NCBI GenBank assembly: GCA_947168855.1
Contig: CAMVNO010000003.1
Span: 219,474 to 283,473, forward strand
Origin: an uncultured Clostridia bacterium
GTDB lineage: Bacteria; Bacillota; Clostridia; Christensenellales; CAG-138
Direction of reading: 5' to 3'
DNA length: 64,000 bases
Made by a program: the position numbers and the translations under genes. The notes under the pieces are model-generated. The model worked only from the letters and a program-made list of their open reading frames with translations. It was not told where the DNA came from and ran no database searches. This document shows positions 24,487 to 33,532 of this stretch, in pieces; position 1 is the first letter of the stretch; each line of letters begins with the position of its first letter.

Positions 24487-26661
24487 ATGGAAGAACGGTT
24501 GATTGCAATGTTCAAAGAGCGGTTTGGCGAGGAACAGGCCGAAACGATGGCGCAGGCGGTCGCGTTTGCTTCGCGTGTGCACTGCAATCAGAAGCGCGAC
24601 GACGGCACGCCGTTTATTACGCATCCGCTGACGGTCGCATCCTATCTTCTGGATATGGGCATGGACGCGCCGACCGTGATCGCGGGCGTACTGCACGATA
24701 CCGTCGAGGACGGCGACAACGTGCAGATCGAGGACATCCGGAAGATGTTCGGACAGGAGGTCGCGTTCCTGGTCGACGGCGTTACGAAGCTCACCAAATC
24801 CGGGAAACAAACATACGTTACGAAAAAACAGGAGCAGACGGAGAACCTTCGCAAACTGTTCCTTGCGATTGCGGAGGACGTTCGCGTCGTCATCATCAAG
24901 CTTGCCGACCGTCTGCACAATATGCGCACGATCGACGTGTGCACGCCGCAGAAGCAGATCAAAAAATCCAAAGAGACGATCGAGGTTTACGCGCCTCTGG
25001 CGCACCGCTTCGGCATGGGCGCGATCCGAAGCGAGCTCGAAGATCTTTCGTTCCGCTACCTGATGCCGGAAGAATACGAAAACATCAAGGCGCAGGTCGA
25101 CGTGCAGCAGAAGGAACGGCTGGAGCTTCTTTCGAGCGCAATGGAAAAGATGAAAGAGCTTTTGAAGGAGGCAAACATCGAGGGCAGCGTTTCCGGACGT
25201 CCGAAGCATCTGTATTCCTCCTACCGCAAGATGCAGCGCAACAACTGCACGCTGCACGAGCTTTACGACCTGATTGCGATCCGCATCATCGTGGACACGG
25301 TGACCGACTGCTACGCGGCGCTCGGCGTCGTTCACGCAACATGGAAGCCGCTTCCCGGGCGGTTCAAGGATTATATCGCCATGCCGAAGCCGAACCTGTA
25401 CCGCTCGCTGCATACGACGGTCATGGACGAGAACGGCATTCCGTTCGAGGTGCAGATCCGGACCAAGGAGATGCATGCGACGGCGGAATACGGCATCGCG
25501 GCGCACTGGATGTACAAAGAGGGACGTCAGTCCATGACCGAACTCGACCGCAGGACCGCGTGGCTTCGGCAGGTACTGGAAGCGGACGAGACGGCGGAGG
25601 ACAGCAAGGAATTCGTCGACAACATCTTAAAGGACTTCCTCGGCGAATACGTCTTCGTGCTGACGCCGAAGGGCGAGATCATCGACCTGCCCGTCGGGTC
25701 GACGCCGCTGGACTTTGCGTACCGCATCCATACAAACGTCGGACATCACTGCCAGCACGCCCGCGTCAACGGGAACGTCGTGCGGCTCGATTATAAGCTC
25801 AAAACCAACGACGTTGTTGAGATCATCACGTCCAATTCACAGGTGGGACCGAGCCGCGACTGGCTTTCGATCGTCAAGACACAGACGGCGAAGAACAAGA
25901 TCCGGCAGTGGTTCAAGCATGAAAACCGCGAGGAGAACATCCAACGCGGACGTGAAATGCTCGAAGAGACCGCGAAGCGGCACGGACAGAGCCTCACGAT
26001 CCTGATGAAGCCGGAATACTACAACGAGGTTTTGAAACGCCAGAATCTCGCAACGCTTGACGATCTCTATTCTGCGATCGGGTTCGGCGGGATCTCGGCG
26101 GGACAGGTGCTGCATAAGCTTATCGACCTGCACCGCAAGGAGGAACGCCTTGACGAGCTCAAAAAGCGCTTCGAGGAATCCGATCCGGAGCTCCTCAAAA
26201 AGCCGGTGCACAAGGCGAATCCGAAGGGGATCTACGTGCACGGCGATCCCGGCATGGCGGTGTTCTTCGGCAACTGCTGCAACCCGTTGCCGGGCGATCC
26301 GATCGTGGGCTACGTCACCCGCGGCAGAGGCGTTTCGGTGCATCGTACGGACTGCAAGAATCTCAAGAATCTGATGCAGGAAGCCGACCGCATGATCGAG
26401 GTCGAATGGGCGATGGACGAGCATACGAGCTTCTCCGCAACGATCCGCGTGTTCATCGAGGACAAGCCCGGTTCGCTCATGGAGGTTTCGAAGGTGCTCT
26501 TAAATCTCAACGTCAACATGACCGATCTGTCGAGCCGCTCGACCGAGGACGGTTACGCGGCGATGGAGATCACCTGTACGGTGTCCGGCACGGAACAGCT
26601 GCAGGTCATCATCAGCAACCTTAAGAAGATCAAACAGGTCGTGGACGTATTCCGCGTATAA
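24487..26661 (+). CDS. rsh: RelA/SpoT homologue: bifunctional (p)ppGpp synthase/hydrolase
   Basis: A 724-residue stringent-response enzyme that makes and degrades (p)ppGpp. In order: HD hydrolase domain (ITHPLTVASYL, GVLHDTVEDGD), synthetase domain (KMQRNNCTLHELYDLIAIRI), TGS domain (VLTPKGEIIDLPVGSTPLDF), a conserved-Cys zinc-finger region (FFGNCCNPLPGDPI) and a C-terminal ACT domain (IRVFIEDKPGSLMEV). The intact HD box suggests hydrolase activity is retained. AAAGGAGG six bases upstream selects MEERLI as the start; the ATG two codons earlier is too close to it. It continues a cluster with dtd and hemZ. Confidence 0.95.
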   Translation: MEERLIAMFKERFGEEQAETMAQAVAFASRVHCNQKRDDGTPFITHPLTVASYLLDMGMDAPTVIAGVLHDTVEDGDNVQIEDIRKMFGQEVAFLVDGVTKLTKSGKQTYVTKKQEQTENLRKLFLAIAEDVRVVIIKLADRLHNMRTIDVCTPQKQIKKSKETIEVYAPLAHRFGMGAIRSELEDLSFRYLMPEEYENIKAQVDVQQKERLELLSSAMEKMKELLKEANIEGSVSGRPKHLYSSYRKMQRNNCTLHELYDLIAIRIIVDTVTDCYAALGVVHATWKPLPGRFKDYIAMPKPNLYRSLHTTVMDENGIPFEVQIRTKEMHATAEYGIAAHWMYKEGRQSMTELDRRTAWLRQVLEADETAEDSKEFVDNILKDFLGEYVFVLTPKGEIIDLPVGSTPLDFAYRIHTNVGHHCQHARVNGNVVRLDYKLKTNDVVEIITSNSQVGPSRDWLSIVKTQTAKNKIRQWFKHENREENIQRGREMLEETAKRHGQSLTILMKPEYYNEVLKRQNLATLDDLYSAIGFGGISAGQVLHKLIDLHRKEERLDELKKRFEESDPELLKKPVHKANPKGIYVHGDPGMAVFFGNCCNPLPGDPIVGYVTRGRGVSVHRTDCKNLKNLMQEADRMIEVEWAMDEHTSFSATIRVFIEDKPGSLMEVSKVLLNLNVNMTDLSSRSTEDGYAAMEITCTVSGTEQLQVIISNLKKIKQVVDVFRV

Positions 26662-26671
26662 GGAGGAAACG

Positions 26672-27118
26672 ATGCGAGCGGTGGTACAGCGCGTAACCGA
26701 AGCGTCCGTCAGAATCGACGGCGAAACGGTCGGCGCGATTCAAAACGGTCTCTGCGTTCTTTTGGGCGTGTCGACGGACGACACGGAAGCGGACGCCGAT
26801 TACATCACGGATAAGCTTCTGGGGCTTCGCATTTTCGACGACGAAAACGGCGTGCCGAACAGGAGCGTACTCGACATTTCCGGCGCGATCCTCCTGATAT
26901 CCCAGTTTACGCTTCTGGGCGACGCAAGAAAGGGCAGACGCCCGAGCTATATCTTTGCCGCGCGTCCCGAGCAGGCGATCCCGCTCTATGAGCGCTGCAT
27001 TGCAAGGCTTTCTGCGGCGGTTCCGGTCGAGACGGGGCGCTTCGGCGCAGATATGAAGGTCTCAATCGAGAATGACGGTCCGTTCACGATCCTCTTAGAT
27101 TCCAAGAAAGGGTTCTGA
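26672..27118 (+). CDS. dtd: D-aminoacyl-tRNA deacylase
   Basis: Frees tRNA from wrongly attached D-amino acids and glycine. 148 residues, the family norm. Conserved motifs are the N-terminal MRAVVQRVTEASV, SQFTLLGDARKGRRP and the cross-subunit NDGPFT near the C-terminus (usually NSGPVT/NDGPFT). It follows rsh by 10 bases with its own AGGAGG, the same order as in many Firmicutes, and the MBL hydrolase starts immediately after. Confidence 0.95.
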   Translation: MRAVVQRVTEASVRIDGETVGAIQNGLCVLLGVSTDDTEADADYITDKLLGLRIFDDENGVPNRSVLDISGAILLISQFTLLGDARKGRRPSYIFAARPEQAIPLYERCIARLSAAVPVETGRFGADMKVSIENDGPFTILLDSKKGF

Positions 27119-27119
27119 T

Positions 27120-27761
27120 ATGCTTCTCTTGAGTTATCCCTGCGGTCCGGTCGCGGCGAACATGATCTTCGTGGGGCGGGACGGCGCAAAAACCGTCGCG
27201 GTCATCGATCCGTCGGACGCGGAGCTTGCGCTGGCGATCCTCAAAGATCGCGGCTGGACGCTGTCCGATATCCTTGTCACGCACCGGCATTTCGACCATC
27301 TTCTGGGCGTTGCAGGGCTCAGAAAAGCGACCGGCGCAACGATTTACATCTCCGAAACGGACGCGGACGGGCTTCGGAGCGCCCGCGCGAGTCTTGCCTC
27401 GATGGCGGGCGAAGCGCAGGAGCCGGTCGAGCCGGACGTGCTGCTCCGTGACGGCGATACGTTCACCGCGGCGGGGCTCGGTTTTCGTGTGCTCGAAACG
27501 CCGGGACATACCGCGGGCGGGATCACGTTCGTTTGTGACGAAGAACGCTGCGCGTTCGTCGGCGACACGCTTTTTGCGGGCAGCTACGGCAGATACGATC
27601 TGCCGGGCGGGGACCTGAACGCGCTGACATATTCGATCAAAAACACGCTCTTTGCGCTGCCGGACGATTACAGACTGTATCCAGGACATGAGGAATCGAC
27701 GACCGTCGCCGAAGAGAAACACAGCAATCCGATCAATTACGAGGGTATATGGTTCGACTGA
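27120..27761 (+). CDS. MBL-fold metallohydrolase (glyoxalase II-like, YqgX type)
   Basis: A 213-residue zinc hydrolase of the metallo-beta-lactamase fold. Metal motifs are HRHFDH, the His of ETPGHTAGG, the Asp of FVGDTLFAGSYGRYD, and a late His in YPGHEESTT. Members between dtd and hemZ in Firmicutes are usually annotated as hydroxyacylglutathione-hydrolase-like, but most Clostridia lack glutathione, so the natural thioester is unknown. It overlaps hemZ by 13 bases, so the two are translated from one message. Confidence 0.9.
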   Translation: MLLLSYPCGPVAANMIFVGRDGAKTVAVIDPSDAELALAILKDRGWTLSDILVTHRHFDHLLGVAGLRKATGATIYISETDADGLRSARASLASMAGEAQEPVEPDVLLRDGDTFTAAGLGFRVLETPGHTAGGITFVCDEERCAFVGDTLFAGSYGRYDLPGGDLNALTYSIKNTLFALPDDYRLYPGHEESTTVAEEKHSNPINYEGIWFD

Positions 27762-29188
27762 TCACCGATACGCCGCATTATTTTAACGATATCGCCGAGG
27801 AAATCCGCATGTTCCTCGGTCTTGTTTCGATCGCGCCCGATGAAACGCCGGACACGGAGCTGACGGTTTCCGTGACGCTGGACGACGCCGCGCAGACCGC
27901 GACGGCGGCGTCGGACGGATTTGAACCGGTCACGGTCGGTTACTCCGTGGACGCAAACGATCCGCTTGACCGCAAACGCCAGGAGAAGCGCGCCGAAAAA
28001 CGCGCGGTCTATGCGCTGATGCAGCGTATCCATCCTGCAGAGATGCCGTGGGGCAGTCTCACCGGTATCCGCCCGACCAAGCTCTTGCGCGAGCTTTGCG
28101 AACGTGTGGGGGAAGAGGAGGCGGTCCGGCAGTTTCGGGACGTGTTTTCGGTACGCATCGACAAGCTGCGGCTTGCGGCGACGATCAACGCGGTGCAGAA
28201 GCCGTTCATCGAATCGGTACGCCCGGACGACGTTGACCTCTACGTCGGCATTCCGTACTGCAAAACCCGTTGTCTCTACTGCTCCTTCGGCGCGGAGATC
28301 GCCAAAAAGAACGCGATCGCGGAGTATCTGCCATACCTGTACAAGGATATCGAAAACGGCGCAAGGCTCGTGAAGGACGGCGGATTTCACGTCCGCGCTT
28401 CGTATCTCGGCGGCGGAACGCCGACCGTGCTGTCCGCGGATGAGCTCGATGCGCTTTTATCGCATATTGAAGCCTGCTACGGCGGTTACGGCACGGAATG
28501 CACCGTGGAGGCGGGCAGACCGGACACGATCACAAAAGAGAAACTTGCGGTTTTGCGCAGTCACGGGGTTGAGCGCATTTCGATCAATCCGCAGACGATG
28601 TCGGACGAAACACTCCGGCGCATCGGCAGGGCGCATACCGCGGCTGAGATCAGGGAAGCCTTCGCGCTGGCGAGAGAGATGGGCTTTTCCTCGATCAACA
28701 TGGACCTCATCGCGGGACTGCCGGGCGAGACCGTCGCGGATTTCGAGCGGACGCTTGGGGAGATCAAGGCAATGAGACCCGACAACCTCACCGTGCACAC
28801 ACTTGCGATCAAGCGCTCGAGCAGATTGAAGGATCAGCTGGATAAGTTCCCGCTGCCCTCGCGCGAGGATGTGGAGACCATGATCGACATGGGCTTTTCG
28901 GCGGCGAAGGAGATCGGGCTCTGGCCGTACTACATGTACCGGCAGAAATATCAGAACGGCAATCTTGAAAACGTCGGCTACGCGGCAGACGGCAAGCTGT
29001 GCGTATACAACATCGATATGATGGAGGAGACGACCTCGATCCTTGCCCACGGCGCGGGCGCGATGACCAAGCGCGTATTCGGTTCCGAAAACCGCGTCGA
29101 GCGCATCCCGAACCCGAAGGACGTGCCGACCTACGGCGCGAAGCTGGACATCCTGGACGCCGCCAAAAGAACGCTGTTTTTACCTTGA
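27749..29188 (+). CDS. hemZ: Radical SAM coproporphyrinogen dehydrogenase-like protein HemZ
   Basis: A 479-residue radical SAM protein of the HemN/HemZ family. The 4Fe-4S motif CKTRCLYC follows VGIPY, as in HemN-type enzymes. SAM-binding stretches follow: SYLGGGTPTVLSADEL and GVERISINPQTMSDETL. An N-terminal region of about 160 residues distinguishes HemZ from HemN. HemZ was named for anaerobic heme synthesis, but related proteins may have other roles, such as heme handling. No other heme gene is in the window, so the function is assigned by family only. Confidence 0.87.
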   Translation: MVRLITDTPHYFNDIAEEIRMFLGLVSIAPDETPDTELTVSVTLDDAAQTATAASDGFEPVTVGYSVDANDPLDRKRQEKRAEKRAVYALMQRIHPAEMPWGSLTGIRPTKLLRELCERVGEEEAVRQFRDVFSVRIDKLRLAATINAVQKPFIESVRPDDVDLYVGIPYCKTRCLYCSFGAEIAKKNAIAEYLPYLYKDIENGARLVKDGGFHVRASYLGGGTPTVLSADELDALLSHIEACYGGYGTECTVEAGRPDTITKEKLAVLRSHGVERISINPQTMSDETLRRIGRAHTAAEIREAFALAREMGFSSINMDLIAGLPGETVADFERTLGEIKAMRPDNLTVHTLAIKRSSRLKDQLDKFPLPSREDVETMIDMGFSAAKEIGLWPYYMYRQKYQNGNLENVGYAADGKLCVYNIDMMEETTSILAHGAGAMTKRVFGSENRVERIPNPKDVPTYGAKLDILDAAKRTLFLP

Positions 29189-29194
29189 TTTTGC

Positions 29195-29222
29195 TTGACA
29201 AGACGGTTTTGCATGGTATAAT
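29195..29222 (+). promoter_or_regulatory. Promoter of the hisS-aspS operon
   Basis: TTGACA at 29195-29200, a 16-base spacer and TATAAT at 29217-29222 with TGG before it (extended -10). It drives the T-box leader. Confidence 0.8.
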
Positions 29223-29231
29223 AAGCGCAAA

Positions 29232-29456
29232 GCGTTGAACGGAAGAGTACCCGCCGTATCGAATCAAAGAGAGCGCGTCCGCGGCTGAAAGACGTGCGGA
29301 GAGAAAACGGGGAAGGACAGCCGGAAGCTTCATGCCGGAAGAAAAAGGCATGACGGAGACCCTTCGTTATCAGGGAAAAGCGCACAGCAAATGCTGTGAA
29401 ACAGGGTGGCACCGCGGTTCTTCCGTCCCTTCTGAGGGCGAAAGACCGCGATTTTT
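29232..29456 (+). promoter_or_regulatory. T-box leader controlling hisS-aspS
   Basis: This leader senses uncharged tRNA to decide between termination and readthrough. The T-box sequence GGGTGGCACCGCGG is at 29404-29417. The 5' stem I strand with the GAGTA loop-E element is at 29237-29249, and its 3' strand CCTTCGTT is near 29361-29368. AAAGAGAGCG near 29266-29275 fits the stem I AGAGAG element. The terminator pairs CGCGGT (from 29412) with ACCGCG (29445-29450) before a T-run. The specifier is not certain: GAC (Asp) at 29352-29354 or CAT (His) at 29349-29351 and 29331-29333. Confidence 0.92.
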
Positions 29457-29472
29457 TGTATAGGAGGATACT

Positions 29473-30738
29473 ATGGCATACAAAGCGCCGAAAGGCACAA
29501 AGGACGTTCTCCCGGAGGAGAGCTATCGCTGGCAGTACCTGGAGAGCACGATCCGCAAAATCGTCAGAAAGTACGGACTTCTGGAAGCGCGCACTCCGTG
29601 CATCGAGCACACCGAGCTGTTTTTGCGCGGCGTGGGCGACACGACGGATATCGTGCAGAAGGAAATGTACACGTTCACCGATAAGGGCGACCGCAGCATC
29701 ACGCTGAAGCCCGAGGGCACGGCGGGCGCGGTCCGCATGTTTGTGGAGAACGGTCTGTTCAGTGAAGCGCAGCCGACCAAGATGTACTATCTCTACTGCC
29801 CGGTGTTCCGCTATGAGCGCCCGCAGGCGGGAAGGCTCCGTGAGCACCACCAGTTCGGCGTGGAGATCTTCGGCTCCTATAGCCCCGCGGCAGACGCGGA
29901 GGTCATTTCGATCGCGTCCGAGCTCTTTCAAACGCTCGGCTGCACCGATCTCACGATCAAGCTGAACAGCATCGGCTGCCCGAAGTGCCGCGGACGCTAT
30001 CAGCAGGCGCTGAAAGAGTATCTCAACAGCCGTTACGACGAGCTTTGCGAAACGTGCAAGACCCGTTTCGAAACGAACCCGCTGCGGATCCTGGACTGCA
30101 AGGTCGATGCCTGCAAGGAGATCGTCAAAGACGCGCCGCACACGATGGACTTTGTCTGCGACGACTGCCGCGCGCACATGAACGAGCTGATGCGGCTTCT
30201 GGATCTCGCGGGGATCCGCTACGAGATCGACCCGATGCTGGTGCGCGGACTCGATTACTATACCAAGACGGTGTTTGAGATCGTGTCCGGTATGCCCGGC
30301 GCGCAGGGCACGCTCTGCGGCGGCGGACGGTACGACGGGCTCATTAAGGAGCTCGGCGGTCCCGACATGCCCGCGGTCGGCTTCGGTCTCGGCATGGAGC
30401 GGCTTCTGCTCATCATGGACAATCTCGGCATCGACATCCCGAAGCCCGTACGCTACGATCTGATGCTGATCGGGCTCGGCAAGGACGCGAAGGACAAGTG
30501 CTTCACGCTTGCGCGCGAACTTCGCGCACAGGGTATTTCGGTCGATCTCGATCTGATGGACCGCAGCGTCAAGGCGCAGATGAAATATGCCGACAAGACC
30601 GGCGCTTTGTATACGCTCGTCATCGGCGAGGATGAAATGAACAACAACGCCGCAAACCTGAAATCCATGCGGGGCGGCGATTCGATGATGGTGCGGCTCA
30701 ATGCACAGGCAATAGCAAATTCGATTGAAAGAGGGTAA
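29473..30738 (+). CDS. hisS: Histidyl-tRNA synthetase
   Basis: Class II synthetase charging tRNA-His. 421 residues, typical for bacteria. The N-terminal KGTKDVLPEE, motif 2 region YRYERPQAGRLREHHQ-like sequence (about residues 112-128), and the histidine-binding RGLDYYTKTVFEI are present. The anticodon-binding domain occupies about the last 90 residues. AGGAGG lies just before the ATG and after the T-box terminator. aspS follows after four bases, the usual Firmicute pair. Confidence 0.96.
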   Translation: MAYKAPKGTKDVLPEESYRWQYLESTIRKIVRKYGLLEARTPCIEHTELFLRGVGDTTDIVQKEMYTFTDKGDRSITLKPEGTAGAVRMFVENGLFSEAQPTKMYYLYCPVFRYERPQAGRLREHHQFGVEIFGSYSPAADAEVISIASELFQTLGCTDLTIKLNSIGCPKCRGRYQQALKEYLNSRYDELCETCKTRFETNPLRILDCKVDACKEIVKDAPHTMDFVCDDCRAHMNELMRLLDLAGIRYEIDPMLVRGLDYYTKTVFEIVSGMPGAQGTLCGGGRYDGLIKELGGPDMPAVGFGLGMERLLLIMDNLGIDIPKPVRYDLMLIGLGKDAKDKCFTLARELRAQGISVDLDLMDRSVKAQMKYADKTGALYTLVIGEDEMNNNAANLKSMRGGDSMMVRLNAQAIANSIERG

Positions 30739-30742
30739 GACA

Positions 30743-32536
30743 ATGGGCGAATTTTTAAGCGGATGGAAGCGCACGTGCTACTGCACGGAGCTCGGAAAAG
30801 AAGACGTCGGCAGAGAAGTCACGCTGATGGGCTGGACGAACGTCCGCCGCGATCTCGGCGCGCTGATCTTTGTGCAGCTTCGTGACCGTTCGGGGCTGAT
30901 GCAGATCGTATTCGATTCCTCGACTCTGAGCAAGGAGGATTTCGATCGCGCAAGCACGATCCGTTCCGAATATGTGCTTGCCGTGAAGGGCGTTCTCGAA
31001 GCGCGTACCGGCAATATGATCAACCCAAACATGAAGACCGGCGAGGTCGAAGTGAAGGTGAAGGAGTTCAAGATCCTGAGCGCCGCCGAAACGCCGCCGA
31101 TCGACACGAGCGACGACTGCAACGCGGGTGAGCTTCTGCGGCTCAAGTACCGTTATCTGGACCTTCGCCGTCCGTGCATGCAGCGAAACCTCATGATGCG
31201 CAACAAGATCACGCGCATCACGCACGAATACTTTGCGGAAAACGGCTTTCTGGAGATCGAAACGCCGATGCTGACGAAGAGCACGCCGGAGGGCGCGCGC
31301 GATTACCTCGTGCCGAGCCGTGTACATCCCGGCAGTTTCTACGCGCTGCCGCAGAGCCCACAGCTGTTTAAGCAGCTTTTGATGCTTAGTGGCTTCGATC
31401 GCTACATGCAGATCGCGCGCTGCTTCCGCGACGAGGACCTTCGCGCAGACCGTCAGCCGGACTTTACGCAGATCGACCTTGAGATGTCGTTTGTCGAAGC
31501 GGACGACGTCATGGCGATGAACGAGGGCTTTTTGAAGCGCCTCTTCAAGGAAACGCTGGACTTCGACGTACAGCTTCCGCTGCCGCGCATCACGTGGCAG
31601 GATGCCATGGACCGCTACGGCTCCGATAAGCCCGATACGCGCTTCGGCATGGAACTCTGCGACCTGTCCGAATGCGTCAGAAACTGCGGTTTCTCCGTGT
31701 TCCAGAATGCGCTGAACGGCGGTGGCAGCGTCCGCTGCATCGTCGCAAAAGGCGCGACGGCGCATTTTTCCCGCAAGGAGATCGACGCGCTCGGCGAGTT
31801 TGTCAAGACCTATAAGGCAAAGGGGCTTGCGTGGATGAACTGGAAGCCCGAAGGCCTGCAGTCGCCGATCGCGAAATTCCTCACCGAAGAGGAACTCCAA
31901 GCGATCAAGGCAAAGGCGAATTTCGAGCCCGGCGACGTCATGTTCATCGTGGCGGACAAGAACCCGGTCGTGTGGGCGGCGCTCGGCGCGCTGCGTCTGA
32001 AGCTCGGCGACAAGCTGGGGCTCATTGATCCGAAGAAGTTCAACCTCCTGTGGGTCGTCGAATTCCCGCTTCTTGAGTGGAGCGAGGAGGAAAACCGCTT
32101 CGTTGCCATGCACCATCCGTTCACGAGCCCGATGGACGAGGACCTTCCGCTTCTGGACACCGATCCCGGCAAGGTCCGCGCCAAGGCGTACGACATCGTG
32201 CTGAACGGCAACGAGATCGGCGGCGGCTCGATCCGTATCCATTCGACCGAGCTGCAGGCGAAGATGTTTGACGTCATCGGTCTTTCTAAAGAACAGGCGG
32301 AGGCGCGGTTCAAGTTCCTGCTTGAAGCGCTGAAATACGGCACGCCGCCGCACGGCGGACTGGCATACGGGCTCGACCGCGTGACCATGCTGATCTGCGG
32401 CGCTGCGAGTATCCGCGACGTCATCGCGTTCCCGAAGGTGCAGAACGCATCCTGCCCGCTGACGAATGCGCCGGATCCGGTCGACGCAAAACAGCTTGAA
32501 GAGCTGCATATCGCGGTCGTTCCCGAGGAAGAATGA
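30743..32536 (+). CDS. aspS: Aspartyl-tRNA synthetase, bacterial type
   Basis: Class II synthetase charging tRNA-Asp, 597 residues including the bacterial GAD insertion. An N-terminal OB fold binds the anticodon (GWTNVRRDLGALIFVQLRD). Motif 2 is FRDEDLRADRQPDF with the flipping loop ALPQSPQLFKQ, and motif 3 is GLAYGLDRV. The start is MGEFLSGWKR with a GAGGG upstream; an in-frame ATG six codons earlier is inside hisS. Because it shares the T-box with hisS, both enzymes probably respond to a single uncharged tRNA. Confidence 0.96.
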   Translation: MGEFLSGWKRTCYCTELGKEDVGREVTLMGWTNVRRDLGALIFVQLRDRSGLMQIVFDSSTLSKEDFDRASTIRSEYVLAVKGVLEARTGNMINPNMKTGEVEVKVKEFKILSAAETPPIDTSDDCNAGELLRLKYRYLDLRRPCMQRNLMMRNKITRITHEYFAENGFLEIETPMLTKSTPEGARDYLVPSRVHPGSFYALPQSPQLFKQLLMLSGFDRYMQIARCFRDEDLRADRQPDFTQIDLEMSFVEADDVMAMNEGFLKRLFKETLDFDVQLPLPRITWQDAMDRYGSDKPDTRFGMELCDLSECVRNCGFSVFQNALNGGGSVRCIVAKGATAHFSRKEIDALGEFVKTYKAKGLAWMNWKPEGLQSPIAKFLTEEELQAIKAKANFEPGDVMFIVADKNPVVWAALGALRLKLGDKLGLIDPKKFNLLWVVEFPLLEWSEEENRFVAMHHPFTSPMDEDLPLLDTDPGKVRAKAYDIVLNGNEIGGGSIRIHSTELQAKMFDVIGLSKEQAEARFKFLLEALKYGTPPHGGLAYGLDRVTMLICGAASIRDVIAFPKVQNASCPLTNAPDPVDAKQLEELHIAVVPEEE

Positions 32537-32561
32537 GAGAGTACAGAAAGGAGCAAAAACC

Positions 32562-32882
32562 ATGGCAAACATCATCACAGGCACAAACGAAAACTTCAAT
32601 GAGGTCATCAACGGCGAGCTTCCCGTTCTGGTGGATTTCTGGGCGACCTGGTGTGGCCCGTGCCGCATGATCGCGCCGTTCGTCGAGCAGCTTGCGGACG
32701 AATACGAAGGCAAGGTCGCGTTTATGAAGGTCAACGTCGACGAGCAGCCGGAGCTTTGCGAAAAGTATCGCATCAGCTCGATCCCGAATCTTGTGCTGTT
32801 CAAGGACGGCGACGTCCTCGATCAGAGCGCGGGCGCGCGTCCGAAGGCGCTGATCGCGCAGTTCATCGAACAGGCGCTGTAA
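32562..32882 (+). CDS. trxA: Thioredoxin
   Basis: A 106-residue cytosolic thiol-disulfide carrier that reduces enzymes such as ribonucleotide reductase. The active site is Cys31-Gly-Pro-Cys34 within FWATWCGPCRM. The cis-Pro lies in SSIPNLVLFKDG. The start MANIITG is preceded by AAAGGAG; longer in-frame starts lie inside aspS. It follows aspS by 25 bases and may be read from the same mRNA, though no terminator or promoter decides this. Confidence 0.95.
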   Translation: MANIITGTNENFNEVINGELPVLVDFWATWCGPCRMIAPFVEQLADEYEGKVAFMKVNVDEQPELCEKYRISSIPNLVLFKDGDVLDQSAGARPKALIAQFIEQAL

Positions 32883-32895
32883 TTCATTTGCCCGA

Positions 32896-33486
32896 ATGAT
32901 CTATGACATCTCGCAGCCGGTGTTCGGATGCGCCGTCTATCCCGGCGATCCGAGCCCGGAAAAGACGATGCTTTCGCGGCTGGAAGACGGGGACGTGTGC
33001 AATCTGTCCGCGTTTTCGATGTGCGCGCACAACGGCACGCACGTCGACGCGCCGCTGCATTTTTGGAAGGGCGGCAAAGGCATAGGTTCCGTTTCGCTCG
33101 AAAAGTTCGTCGGACCCGCGTATGTGGGCACGATGGAAGGCGACGTCGGCGCAGAGAAAGCAAGGACGCTGCTTGAACAGGCAAGGGAAGCGTATCCGGG
33201 CGCCGAGAAGCGCATTCTGATCAAGGGAAACGCAACGGTCACGCTTGAAGCGGCAAAGGTATTTGCCGAAGCGGGGATTGACCTCGTCGGAAACGAGTCG
33301 CAGACCGTGGGTCCGGAGAACGCGCCGATGGCGGTGCATCTTGCATTGCTTTCCGCGGAGGTCGTGCTTTTGGAGGGCGTCCGCCTCTCGGCAGTGCAGG
33401 ACGGCGCGTACATGCTGAACTGCGCGCCGCTGCATCTCGGCGAGACCGACGGCGCGCCGTGCCGCGCGATCCTCATGGATCTGTAA
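32896..33486 (+). CDS. Cyclase/kynurenine-formamidase-like metal-dependent hydrolase
   Basis: A 196-residue protein of the cyclase (KynB-like) family. The family motif HNGTHVDAPLHF supplies metal-binding His and Asp residues. N-terminal YDISQPVFGCAVYPGDP is also typical. Members hydrolyse arylformamides or related amides, but no kynurenine genes are nearby, so the substrate is unknown. No clear ribosome site precedes the ATG, which lies 13 bases after trxA, so expression may rely on coupling. A bidirectional hairpin follows. Confidence 0.85.
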   Translation: MIYDISQPVFGCAVYPGDPSPEKTMLSRLEDGDVCNLSAFSMCAHNGTHVDAPLHFWKGGKGIGSVSLEKFVGPAYVGTMEGDVGAEKARTLLEQAREAYPGAEKRILIKGNATVTLEAAKVFAEAGIDLVGNESQTVGPENAPMAVHLALLSAEVVLLEGVRLSAVQDGAYMLNCAPLHLGETDGAPCRAILMDL

Positions 33487-33499
33487 ACCAAAACAAAAG

Positions 33500-33525
33500 A
33501 CGGGGGAGGCAGAAAGCCTCTCCCG
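33500..33525. terminator. Bidirectional terminator between the cyclase and isoprenylcysteine methyltransferase-like genes
   Basis: ACGGGGGAGGC and GCCTCTCCCGT arms with a short loop lie between convergent genes, with an A-run before and T-rich sequence after. Confidence 0.75.
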
Positions 33526-33532
33526 TTTGCGT

